18,660 nt of DNA from Treponema sp. Lineage in GTDB: Bacteria > Spirochaetota > Spirochaetia > Treponematales > Treponemataceae. The DNA is taken from contig JALNVF010000055.1 of assembly GCA_023231445.1 (NCBI GenBank), positions 1 to 18,660 on the forward strand, in the 5' to 3' direction. Under the pieces are notes generated by a model. It saw nothing but the letters and a program-made list of their open reading frames with translations. It searched no databases and was not told the DNA's origin. Of this stretch, positions 1 to 6,812 are shown piece after piece (position 1 is the first letter of the stretch; every line of letters starts with the position of its first letter). Both the position numbers and the translations under genes were made by a program.

Positions 1-147
1 TGCTTCAGCTTCTCTAATTGCATCCTGTTTTACACGTTCAGCTTTTTGTTCTGACGCAGATAGTTGAAATCTGGCATAAAGCCATCGAATAGTCCATCCA
101 AGAACAATTCCTGCGACCGGGAGGACAATGAATAATACTATTGTCAT
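1..147 (-). CDS. rny: RNase Y, N-terminal fragment (runs off the window)
   Basis: Only the first 49 codons lie in the window. They encode a hydrophobic N-terminal anchor (about residues 3-24), followed by a charged Ala/Glu/Lys-rich helix that begins a coiled coil (SASEQKAERVKQDAIREAEA). A short N-terminal membrane helix running straight into an EA-rich coiled coil is the layout of RNase Y, the membrane-bound endoribonuclease that starts mRNA decay; the KH and HD domains would lie outside the window. The start ATG (147-145) follows a good Shine-Dalgarno AAGGAG. The gene is in the same direction as the lpt genes but is separated from lptB by 122 bases, so it may have its own promoter. The identification rests on the N-terminal layout alone; another coiled-coil membrane protein is possible. 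Confidence 0.7.
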   Translation of the reverse strand, partial: MTIVLFIVLPVAGIVLGWTIRWLYARFQLSASEQKAERVKQDAIREAEA

Positions 148-164
148 TCATTTTCTCCTTACAC

Positions 165-217
165 ATTATATGGAATAGTTCATTATACATACTAACGTAA
201 CCTTTACAGAATGTCAA
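165..217 (-). promoter_or_regulatory. Possible promoter region of rny
   Basis: The 122-base gap between lptB and rny is AT-rich. On the minus strand it contains two perfect TATAAT hexamers (187-182 and 170-165) and a perfect TTGACA (217-212). The TTGACA lies 24 bases from the nearer TATAAT, too far for a normal sigma-70 pair. The upstream TATAAT would give a leader of about 28 bases that includes the Shine-Dalgarno. The downstream one would start transcription inside the Shine-Dalgarno. No hairpin terminator is visible after lptB. Confidence 0.35.
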
Positions 218-269
218 ATTGAAAGCAAAGAAATACTTGGTATACAGGGATTTAGAGTTTTAAGTTTTT

Positions 270-1103
270 TTACATAGAAAAATCTTTGCCAAGATAAATT
301 TCACGGGCTACCGGAGAATCCAGAATTTCCTGACGTGTACCCTGTATCATAATCTGCCCGGTACTGATGATGATCGCTCTGTTTGTGATTTCGAGCGTAT
401 CACGTACGTTATGGTCGGTAATCAGTATACCGATTCCTCTTGCAGCAAGAAGTTTTATCATTCCTTTAATATCGGCAACAGCAATAGGGTCAATTCCTGC
501 AAACGGTTCGTCGAGCAGGAGAAATTTCGGTTCTATTGCAAGCGAACGGGCTATCTCAGTACGGCGGCGTTCACCTCCTGAAAGTGTAAATGCAGGCTGT
601 TTCCGGATGTGCTGTATACTGAATTCATCTATAAGCTCTTCAAGCCGCTGTTTTTTTTCGTCGCGGGACAAATCGTGCCGTGTTTCAAGAATAGACCAGA
701 TATTTTCTTCAACGGTAAGTTTCCTGAATACTGACGGCTCCTGAGGAAGATATGAGATACCGAGCCGTGCACGTTTGTACATGGGCAGAGGTGTAATCTG
801 TCTGCCGTCTAAAAAGACGTCTCCTGCGGTTGGTTTGTAGAAACCGACTATCATGTAAAACGTAGTCGTCTTTCCTGATCCGTTCGGTCCGAGCAGCCCC
901 AGGACCTCTCCTGTGTCCATTGAAAAATCTATGCCCTGCACAACTTTTTTCCGGCCGAACATTTTGTACAGACTTGAAACTCTGAGCCGGTGAACTCCGT
1001 TATCGGGTACACTGTCTGAAGACGAATTATTTTCCGGAACAGAGGAATCTGCTGTATATTCTGTATCGTCCGGCGGTTCTGAGATGTTTTCATCATCGCT
1101 CAT
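270..1103 (-). CDS. lptB: LptB, ATP-binding subunit of the lipid (LPS-type) transporter
   Basis: ATPase that powers extraction of LPS or a similar lipid from the inner membrane and its transfer to the LptC-LptA bridge. It has 277 residues, with Walker A GPNGSGKTT at 72-80, the signature LSGGE at 174-178, Walker B LLLDEP at 195-200 and switch His231. The C-terminal YLGKDF is typical of LptB. I chose the ATG at 1103 because AGGAG lies seven bases upstream; the open frame extends 27 codons further without such a site. About 37 N-terminal residues, very acidic and serine-rich, precede the ATPase fold and are not usual in LptB (about 240 residues). It follows lptC and lptA after a 110-base spacer. 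The membrane partners LptF and LptG are not in the window. Treponemes are generally thought to lack classical LPS, so the substrate is open. Confidence 0.93.
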   Translation of the reverse strand: MSDDENISEPPDDTEYTADSSVPENNSSSDSVPDNGVHRLRVSSLYKMFGRKKVVQGIDFSMDTGEVLGLLGPNGSGKTTTFYMIVGFYKPTAGDVFLDGRQITPLPMYKRARLGISYLPQEPSVFRKLTVEENIWSILETRHDLSRDEKKQRLEELIDEFSIQHIRKQPAFTLSGGERRRTEIARSLAIEPKFLLLDEPFAGIDPIAVADIKGMIKLLAARGIGILITDHNVRDTLEITNRAIIISTGQIMIQGTRQEILDSPVAREIYLGKDFSM

Positions 1104-1145
1104 GCTGAATCTCCTGTAAGAATTCTGTGTTAAGCAGTCATTTTT

Positions 1146-1166
1146 GGGATACAAATCCCGTTTTTT
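1146..1166 (+). terminator. Short hairpin followed by a T run, in the lptA-lptB spacer
   Basis: GGGAT-ACAA-ATCCC (1146-1159) followed by G and six T reads as a small intrinsic terminator on the plus strand, opposite to the lpt genes. On the minus strand the same hairpin sits in the leader of lptB with A-runs on both sides. The stem is only five pairs, so function is uncertain. Confidence 0.3.
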
Positions 1167-1187
1167 GCAGGGTTTGAACCGCATATG

Positions 1188-1217
1188 ATAATAAAATATT
1201 TACTACTATTTTATTAT
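1188..1217. repeat. 11-bp perfect AT-only inverted repeat over the lptA stop codon
   Basis: ATAATAAAATA (1188-1198) and TATTTTATTAT (1207-1217) are perfect reverse complements around an 8-base loop. The outer arm covers the lptA stop codon (1216-1214). In the transcript this could fold into a weak all-A/U hairpin between lptA and lptB. It could slow decay or tune lptB relative to lptA; it has no GC and is not a standard terminator. Confidence 0.6.
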
Positions 1218-2014
1218 TTCTCCTTTCCGGAATCCGGTGACGGACTGTCACTTTGCGGAATCTGACCGGGCCCTGTTTCTTTTTTATCCGGTCCGGGATT
1301 TCCTGCCTTTTCCTGACTGTCTGCTGAATCCGGCGGTGCGTCTTTGTCGGTACCGCCGGACTGCGGGCCGGAATCCTTTTTGCTTTTGTCGTCAATGACA
1401 GAGCCTTTTACCCGTCCGTCGAGCGTGATTTCCTGTGAATTCAGATCAAGCGTGATTTCCTGTGCTCTGAAAGTATCTTCACCCTGTTTAATTTGTGAAT
1501 TGCCGCTCAGTTCAAGCATTTGGGCCTTTTTTCGGTAAACGGCATAGGCACCATTACATACGTTGTCTTTTTGTTTTAACGTAATATCAATCTGGAGTAC
1601 TGCGATGTCAGTATTCTGATTGTATTCTATAATCTCTGCGTCTGCCGATACTTTATTTTCAGTATCATCCAGATGAACACTATCACGCAGTGTTGCTATT
1701 TTGGTTTCACGGTCGTAAGACATATTGCCGCAGGTGAATTCCATTTTAGTATCAAGGTTTTTTCCGTCGATATTTCCTTCTGCATCAATGTAACGAAAAT
1801 TTTTGCCGCTCATCGTGATAGAGTCGGCAGCTATTTCCATTGAAGCAGTACGAACGTATGCATTTCCTTCAAGTTTTGTTGTGTCCGATGTGCTTCCTGC
1901 GGTTCCCGACATATTGTCTGCATAGAAAGTAATCCGTTCTGCCGAAAGAGGAACCGGTACGATGAGAACAAAAGTAAGAAGCATAATTCGCGGCAGAAAA
2001 TCAGTCTTTTTCAT
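1214..2014 (-). CDS. lptA: LptA/OstA-type periplasmic lipid-bridge protein
   Basis: Periplasmic member of the LPS-type transport bridge. It has 266 residues. A Sec signal peptide ends near LSA/E (cleavage after about residue 25), followed by an OstA-like beta domain with repeated short strands (e.g. ITFYADNMSG, KLEGNAYV, EIAADSITMS, VSADAEIIEY). The last 59 residues or so (208-266) are a Pro/Gly/Ser/Asp/Lys tail of low complexity, not expected in a minimal LptA (about 160-180 residues). The ATG at 2014 is preceded by AAAGGA and fits the signal peptide; the frame opens 22 codons earlier with a charged stretch that would spoil the signal. It overlaps the lptC stop by 14 bases, suggesting coupled translation. 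The family call rests on fold-like patterns plus the neighbours. Confidence 0.85.
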   Translation of the reverse strand: MKKTDFLPRIMLLTFVLIVPVPLSAERITFYADNMSGTAGSTSDTTKLEGNAYVRTASMEIAADSITMSGKNFRYIDAEGNIDGKNLDTKMEFTCGNMSYDRETKIATLRDSVHLDDTENKVSADAEIIEYNQNTDIAVLQIDITLKQKDNVCNGAYAVYRKKAQMLELSGNSQIKQGEDTFRAQEITLDLNSQEITLDGRVKGSVIDDKSKKDSGPQSGGTDKDAPPDSADSQEKAGNPGPDKKETGPGQIPQSDSPSPDSGKEK

Positions 2015-2624
2015 TATTGATTCCTTTTTCCGTATTTGATGCTGGTGCACTGCCTGTTTCTTTATCTGTGTTTTCATCATTTGTATCTACCGTACCGGAC
2101 ACCGCTCCGGTAAACGCAAACTCATTACTTACCCCGCTTGCGGAAAAGCCTGAACCACGGATGGTTGTTCCTTCTTTTTTTATGGTAATCGTATCATTTC
2201 GTCCGCTCGTAAGCTGCTCGTTTTTTCCGTTCCAGCGGAGCTGGTCCGCTATTATCTGTACTTTACGTGAATGATTGAATATTTGTATACCGTTATATAA
2301 GGAATATTTTTTTGATTCTGAATCCGATGCAAGTAATCCACAGGAACCATCAGTATCGACGTTACCGTCATCATCCATTATTGTAAAATTAACATCATCC
2401 GCATATGTTTTACTGCCGCCCTTGTACTGTTCAAGTTTCCGGGCATGCATTGATACGGTATTTTTACTGTTTTCATAGCGCTTGAAATCTGCACCTGAAA
2501 AGATGAATTCGGGTTCTTTGTCTTCCGTATTATGAGCATCCTCACTGTATTTTAAAGAACATCCTCCTGCCAGCAGCCCCGACAGGAGAAATACAGGAAT
2601 GATAAACGAACGGTGGAAAATCAT
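2001..2624 (-). CDS. lptC: LptC-like protein, predicted lipoprotein
   Basis: Probable LptC, which links the inner-membrane transporter to LptA. It has 207 residues. The N-terminus is a short positively charged segment, a hydrophobic stretch and then LLAGGC with Cys22, a lipobox; a classical LptC instead keeps an uncleaved transmembrane helix. The rest is beta-rich. The C-terminal stretch IRGSGFSASGVSNEFAFTG matches the LptC pattern of a glycine turn followed by the last strands. The ATG (2624-2622) overlaps the pyrG stop as ATGA, with no clear Shine-Dalgarno, so translation is probably coupled to pyrG. The frame is open 39 codons upstream inside pyrG, but only this start gives a signal peptide. 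Sequence divergence makes the family call moderate; its position before lptA and lptB supports it. Confidence 0.8.
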   Translation of the reverse strand: MIFHRSFIIPVFLLSGLLAGGCSLKYSEDAHNTEDKEPEFIFSGADFKRYENSKNTVSMHARKLEQYKGGSKTYADDVNFTIMDDDGNVDTDGSCGLLASDSESKKYSLYNGIQIFNHSRKVQIIADQLRWNGKNEQLTSGRNDTITIKKEGTTIRGSGFSASGVSNEFAFTGAVSGTVDTNDENTDKETGSAPASNTEKGINNEKD

Positions 2625-4234
2625 TTTGTATTTGGAAGCATTGCTGCTATGAAAGACATAAAAAGAGGATGAGGCTTCGTCGGCCGTGAGACGAATTCCG
2701 GATGATATTGTACGCCTATACCCCATGTGTTGTCCGCCCATTCAAACGCTTCTGTCCGGTTGTCAGGTTCCGACGTTGCAGCGGTGATAAGACCGTGTTC
2801 TGCCATTTCATCTGCATACCGGCTGTCGAATGTATACTTGTTACGGTGCCGTTCAATAATTACGGATTTTTTGTAGACGCCGGCAAGTTTCGTCCCTTTT
2901 TTAATATGCACGGTACCCGCTCCCAGTTTCATTGTTCCGGCGGCGGAAAGACCTGCCTGTTCTTCCGGGAGACTGATGATTGCGTGTCCGCAGTTCTGAA
3001 TAAACTCGGTACTGTCTGCGTCTGCCCACTCGCAGAGAGAACGTCCCGTTTCAATCGCCATAAGCTGCATTCCAAGATCAATTCCCAGATAAGGAATATT
3101 GTTTTCTCTTGCATATTTTACTGCTATGAGCAGACCGAGAAAACCTCTCTGACCATAGTTACCGGGAACAACAATACCGTCCACTCCTTTGAATACAGTT
3201 TCAATATCTTTTATATCTTTGAATGTTTCAAGAGTTTCTGCGTCGATTTTCCGTATTTCAAGTTCTGCACCGAAACCGGTGACTGCAGCATGAAACAGAG
3301 ATTCCCGTACCGATTTGTAGCAGTCATCGAGATAATCTTTTTTCCCAACCATAGCAATACATACAGCTGGTCCCGGAGCGTTAAGTTTTTCCAGAAATGA
3401 TGTCCATGGCCGGATACTGCAGCGTTCTGTCTGAACTGCGAGTTTTTTAAGAATCTGGGTATCAATCCCTTCTTTATGGAATATTACCGGGAGTTCATAA
3501 ATTGATTTTTGTACGTCAGTAGACGTAAAGACAGCTGCAGGGGCAACATTGCAGAAAAGGGCAAGTTTTTTGCACATTGTAGAATCAAGTGCTTTTTCAC
3601 ACCGGCATAACAGAATATCCGGCTGGATACCAGCCTCCTGAAGCTGTTTTACGGAATGCTGCGTCGGTTTTGTTTTGAGTTCACCTCCGGTGATTACCGG
3701 AACAAGCGTAAGATGGACAGTACATACTTCGTTTTTTCCGAGTTCATGTATAAGCTGCCGGGCAGCTTCTAAATACGGAATGGATTCAATGTCTCCGACT
3801 GTTCCGCCGATTTCTACTATTACAACGTCTGCACCGCTTCTTGAACCAACATTAAGAATATTACGTTTTATTTCGTCTGTGATATGAGGAATAACCTGCA
3901 CTGTACGACCGTTATAACGGCCGGCACGTTCATTCTGGATTACCTGATTATATATTTTACCTATTGTAATGCAATTATCATTCGTGATGTTTACACTGGT
4001 AAAGCGTGAAAAATTACCGAGATCCAGATCTGTTTCAGCGCCGTCTTCAGTGACATATACTTCACCATGTTGAAACGGACTTATATTGCCTGCATCAAGG
4101 TTGATGTATGGATCACATTTAATCATTGAGATTTTCAACCCGCTGCATTCTAAAAGGCTTCCGATGGACGCTGCTGCGACCCCTTTTCCAAGACTTGAAC
4201 AAACACCGCTTGTAACCAGAATATATTTACTCAT
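2621..4234 (-). CDS. pyrG: CTP synthase with a glutaminase domain lacking the catalytic cysteine
   Basis: Makes CTP from UTP and ATP, with nitrogen from glutamine or ammonia. It has 537 residues, normal for the family. The synthetase half looks intact: SSLGKG 13-18, DPYINLDAG 41-49, PFQHGEVYVTEDGAETDLDLG 53-73, GGTVGDIES 143-151, GELKTKPTQHS 184-194. The glutaminase half keeps HPE (511-513) but not the nucleophile: the usual GICLGMQ reads GIDLGMQ, with Asp386 (GAT, bases 3079-3077). The oxyanion-hole loop PGGFG reads PGNYG (357-361), and the usual ENANSTEF reads ADADSTEF (404-411). Glutamine hydrolysis should therefore fail, leaving an ammonia-dependent enzyme. The start is fixed by the N-terminal motif KYILVTSGV; a GAGG lies only two bases before the ATG. 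It is first in the pyrG-lptC-lptA-lptB cluster. Confidence 0.96.
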   Translation of the reverse strand: MSKYILVTSGVCSSLGKGVAAASIGSLLECSGLKISMIKCDPYINLDAGNISPFQHGEVYVTEDGAETDLDLGNFSRFTSVNITNDNCITIGKIYNQVIQNERAGRYNGRTVQVIPHITDEIKRNILNVGSRSGADVVIVEIGGTVGDIESIPYLEAARQLIHELGKNEVCTVHLTLVPVITGGELKTKPTQHSVKQLQEAGIQPDILLCRCEKALDSTMCKKLALFCNVAPAAVFTSTDVQKSIYELPVIFHKEGIDTQILKKLAVQTERCSIRPWTSFLEKLNAPGPAVCIAMVGKKDYLDDCYKSVRESLFHAAVTGFGAELEIRKIDAETLETFKDIKDIETVFKGVDGIVVPGNYGQRGFLGLLIAVKYARENNIPYLGIDLGMQLMAIETGRSLCEWADADSTEFIQNCGHAIISLPEEQAGLSAAGTMKLGAGTVHIKKGTKLAGVYKKSVIIERHRNKYTFDSRYADEMAEHGLITAATSEPDNRTEAFEWADNTWGIGVQYHPEFVSRPTKPHPLFMSFIAAMLPNTK

Positions 4235-4271
4235 ATCCTCTAATTTTCCCGTTTACTGCATATTGTGTCAA
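4235..4271 (-). promoter_or_regulatory. Promoter of pyrG, very short leader
   Basis: On the minus strand a perfect TTGACA (4271-4266), a 17-base spacer and GAAAAT (4248-4243, 4/6 match to the -10 box) are followed by eight bases and the pyrG ATG. A start seven bases after the -10 box leaves a leader of about two bases. The only Shine-Dalgarno-like string, GAGG, is too close to the ATG to be well placed. Confidence 0.5.
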
Positions 4272-4293
4272 TAATTAACTACTGTCTTCTATG

Positions 4294-4329
4294 TTGTGTT
4301 TTTGTTGTTTTTCGTGATATAATAAAAAT
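4294..4329 (+). promoter_or_regulatory. Promoter of cheR, predicted leaderless
   Basis: TTGTGT (4294-4299), an 18-base spacer and TATAAT (4318-4323). The -10 box is preceded by TGA, giving the extended form TGnTATAAT. Six bases separate it from the cheR ATG at 4330, so the expected start point is the A of the ATG. There is no Shine-Dalgarno upstream. The 95-base intergenic space is shared with the divergent pyrG promoter. Confidence 0.6.
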
Positions 4330-5148
4330 ATGCCAGATTTATTGACTGATACGGAATTCGAGCTGTTTCGGAAGATTATTTATAATGAAAGCGGCATTAC
4401 GTTTTCATCAACAAATCGTTCTATTCTTGACAGCCGTATAAAAGAGCTTCTTCGTGAGAAGAAAATTGACTCAGTAGAAAAGTATTATACTCTCATTACG
4501 ACAAATAAAGAAGAAATGAAGCTGATGCTTGATTCTGTTACTACAAATCTGACTCGTTTTTTCCGTAATCAGCCTCATTTTGATGCATTTATAAATTATG
4601 TTATTCCGCATGTTCTTGAAGCAAAGAAAAAGACCGGCGACACGACAGTACGAGTGTGGAGTGCGGGGTGTTCAACAGGTGAAGAACCGTATACAATAGC
4701 GATGATACTGCGGACAATACTCAGACCGCCGTATACGTTTACTGTTACCGCTTCCGACATATCGCTCAAATCGCTCATGGTCGGACAACAGGGGTTTTAT
4801 GCTGATAATCGTGTTGAAGGCATCCCTTCCGATTATCTTACAAAATATTTTACGAAATCAACGGGCGGGTATCAGATTCACAAGGACATCATGGATACGG
4901 TGCATTTTGATTATCACAACCTTAAGAATGATTCCGGAATGCGGAATCTGGATGTTGTATTCTGCCGCAATGTACTTATCTATTTTGACGAAGCGGCACA
5001 GCTTGCTGTTATTAACCGGTTCTGGGATGCAATGGCATCTCATTCTTATTTGTTTATAGGACATTCTGAATCTTTGTTTGGTATGAAGACCCAGTTTCAG
5101 TTTTTAAAGACCGACTGGGCATGCCTGTACCAGAAGAATGTAAATTAG
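4330..5148 (+). CDS. cheR: CheR, chemoreceptor glutamate methyltransferase
   Basis: Methylates glutamates on chemoreceptors using S-adenosylmethionine, as the forward arm of chemotactic adaptation. It has 272 residues, normal for CheR. An N-terminal helical domain (about 1-70) leads into the TTNLTRFFR motif (71-79). The SAM-binding SAGCSTGEEPY follows at 111-121, acidic Asp143 in TASDIS, and the conserved VFCRNVLIYF at 210-219. The C-terminal pentapeptide-tether region is not obvious. The ATG has no Shine-Dalgarno, and the -10 box six bases away suggests a leaderless message. cheB follows after 12 bases, so both adaptation enzymes are co-expressed. No cheA, cheW, cheY or receptor gene is in the window. 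Confidence 0.96.
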   Translation: MPDLLTDTEFELFRKIIYNESGITFSSTNRSILDSRIKELLREKKIDSVEKYYTLITTNKEEMKLMLDSVTTNLTRFFRNQPHFDAFINYVIPHVLEAKKKTGDTTVRVWSAGCSTGEEPYTIAMILRTILRPPYTFTVTASDISLKSLMVGQQGFYADNRVEGIPSDYLTKYFTKSTGGYQIHKDIMDTVHFDYHNLKNDSGMRNLDVVFCRNVLIYFDEAAQLAVINRFWDAMASHSYLFIGHSESLFGMKTQFQFLKTDWACLYQKNVN

Positions 5149-5160
5149 GGATACGATATT

Positions 5161-6345
5161 ATGGATACTATTTCTGTACTTGTATGTGATGATTCAGCGC
5201 TTATGCGTAATCTTATATCGCGGATTGTTAATGAAATTGAAGGAATGCATGTTGTTGCTACGGCAATGAACGGCAGGTTTGCACTGGAGAAGATACCTCT
5301 CGTGAAACCTGATGTTATAATTCTTGATATTGAAATGCCGGTGATGAACGGTGTTGAATTCCTCAGGGAACGAAAAATCCGCAAAATTGATATACCTGTC
5401 ATAATCCTTTCCAGTGTTGCCACTCAGGGAGCTGCTGTTACGATTCAGTGTCTGGAACTTGGTGCAAGCGATTTTATAACCAAGCCCGGCGGATCAATTT
5501 CGATGGATATAGGTGAAGTTTCTCAGGATCTGATCGAAATGATTTCTTCTTATGGCGGCGTATATGCCCGTCGTCTTGGTAAGAAAACAAACGATCCTGA
5601 TTTTTTCCTGCATCAGATAAAAATGCGGGAGGCAGAACGCTTTGTTGCAAAACAAAAAGGAGAAGCGGCTGTCGTTCCTGAAAAAAAAGATACATTCGTT
5701 CCGACTCTCTGGACTCAGCCGGTAAAAAAAGAACCTGCTGTTATTGCTCCACTGCGGGAAGGCGGCAGAATAGAAATAATAGCGCTCGGAATTTCCACCG
5801 GAGGACCGAATGCGCTCCGCGATGTATTTAAAATGATAGATCCCCACATGAAACAACCGGTTCTTGTGGTGCAGCATATGCCTGCAGGTTTTACCGCAGA
5901 ATTTGCGAACAGTCTTGACCGCATATGTCCTCTTACAGTAACCGAAGCGAAAGACGGAGAACCTGTTGAGAGCGGGCATATCTATATTGCACCGGGCAAT
6001 TATCATATTTATGTTGAAAAAAAAATATCCGGAGCTTTCGTACGACTTTCACAGGATCCTCCCCGCAACGGACATCGTCCGTCTGCAGACTATCTTTTCG
6101 AATCAGTTGCAAAGAATTATCTGAACCATGCGCTCGGTGTAATTATGACTGGTATGGGACGGGATGGAGCGGCGGAACTTGCTGAAATGCGCAGACAGGG
6201 GGCATGGACACTCGGGCAGGATGAAGCTTCTGCAATCGTATACGGCATGCCCAAGGTTGCATGGGAAATGGGAGCGGTACAAAGACAGGTACCACTCATG
6301 CAGATGGCCGATGCAATCAGCGCATTGGCGCGGGAACATGCTTAA
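5161..6345 (+). CDS. cheB: CheB, response-regulator methylesterase/deamidase
   Basis: Removes methyl groups from chemoreceptors and deamidates receptor glutamines; activated by phosphorylation from CheA. It has 394 residues. The receiver domain spans about 5-125, with acidic Asp10/Asp11, phospho-acceptor Asp56 (VIILDIEMP), Ser85 and Lys108 (ITKPG). A linker of about 75 residues follows, Lys/Glu-rich in part, then the methylesterase domain from about 203 with the catalytic triad Ser212 (GISTGG), His239 (VQHMP) and Asp335 (GMGRDG). All key residues are present. The ATG lies 12 bases after cheR, with AGGG overlapping the cheR stop as a Shine-Dalgarno. The gene is convergent with the RseC-like gene, 39 bases away, with no clear terminator hairpin between them. 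Confidence 0.97.
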   Translation: MDTISVLVCDDSALMRNLISRIVNEIEGMHVVATAMNGRFALEKIPLVKPDVIILDIEMPVMNGVEFLRERKIRKIDIPVIILSSVATQGAAVTIQCLELGASDFITKPGGSISMDIGEVSQDLIEMISSYGGVYARRLGKKTNDPDFFLHQIKMREAERFVAKQKGEAAVVPEKKDTFVPTLWTQPVKKEPAVIAPLREGGRIEIIALGISTGGPNALRDVFKMIDPHMKQPVLVVQHMPAGFTAEFANSLDRICPLTVTEAKDGEPVESGHIYIAPGNYHIYVEKKISGAFVRLSQDPPRNGHRPSADYLFESVAKNYLNHALGVIMTGMGRDGAAELAEMRRQGAWTLGQDEASAIVYGMPKVAWEMGAVQRQVPLMQMADAISALAREHA

Positions 6346-6384
6346 GAATACGCTGATTAAATTTTTTTGATTCAACCAGTATTT

Positions 6385-6798
6385 TTAACAGATTTCCGTT
6401 ATTTCAAGTTTTTCCGGGTTAATACGATGCCGTGTGATAAGCAGAACAATAATACATGCTGCTGCAAGAAAAACAAGTACACAGAATGCCTGCATACCTT
6501 CAGTAACTGTTTTTCCGAATAACGAAGCAATCGGTTGTGCCGCAAAAAATCCGCCGACGGCGCAAAGTATCGGAAATACAAGAGACAGAATGCCCTGCAG
6601 TGCTTCATGTCGGGCGGACATACCGATTTTTACTTTCTGCCCCGGTTTGACGTCCAGATGACGACTGTTTGCCACAGAAAATCGTACACTGCATGCTGTG
6701 CAGTTGCCGCTGCATCCTGCACATGCTTTTGCGTCGTCCAGAGGCGTCAGGGTTACTGAATCGTTATCTGCCGAAATGACGATATATTGTGCGTTCAT
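6385..6798 (-). CDS. RseC/MucC-family membrane protein (cysteine-rich)
   Basis: It has 137 residues. The N-terminal soluble part holds four closely spaced cysteines, Cys26, Cys29, Cys33 and Cys36 (ACAGCSGNCTAC), then a short beta-like segment (LDVKPGQKVKIGM). Two transmembrane helices follow, about 67-91 and 102-122. This matches RseC/MucC, small inner-membrane proteins linked in proteobacteria to sigma-E signalling and to SoxR reduction with the Rnf complex. The role here is unknown. Start support is good: AAGGA sits a few bases before the ATG. It is the last gene of the group polyprenyl synthase - TPR protein - this gene, 14 bases after the TPR gene. The window also has an ECF sigma/anti-sigma pair, but about 4 kb away in another operon, so a link to it is speculation. 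Confidence 0.75.
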   Translation of the reverse strand: MNAQYIVISADNDSVTLTPLDDAKACAGCSGNCTACSVRFSVANSRHLDVKPGQKVKIGMSARHEALQGILSLVFPILCAVGGFFAAQPIASLFGKTVTEGMQAFCVLVFLAAACIIVLLITRHRINPEKLEITEIC

Positions 6799-6812
6799 TT
6801 TTATCCTTCCTG

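Noticed and set aside
270..1184. Longer LptB start at 1184 (27 extra residues)
   Set aside because: No Shine-Dalgarno; the ATG at 1103 has AGGAG at good distance, and the extra residues run through the spacer hairpin.
2702..3400. 232-codon plus-strand frame inside pyrG
   Set aside because: It is an antisense shadow of a clear CTP synthase; composition is unlike a real protein (many Cys and Phe).
6346..6384. Terminator between cheB and the RseC-like gene
   Set aside because: A T-run is present (ATTTTTTT), but I found no stable stem next to it.
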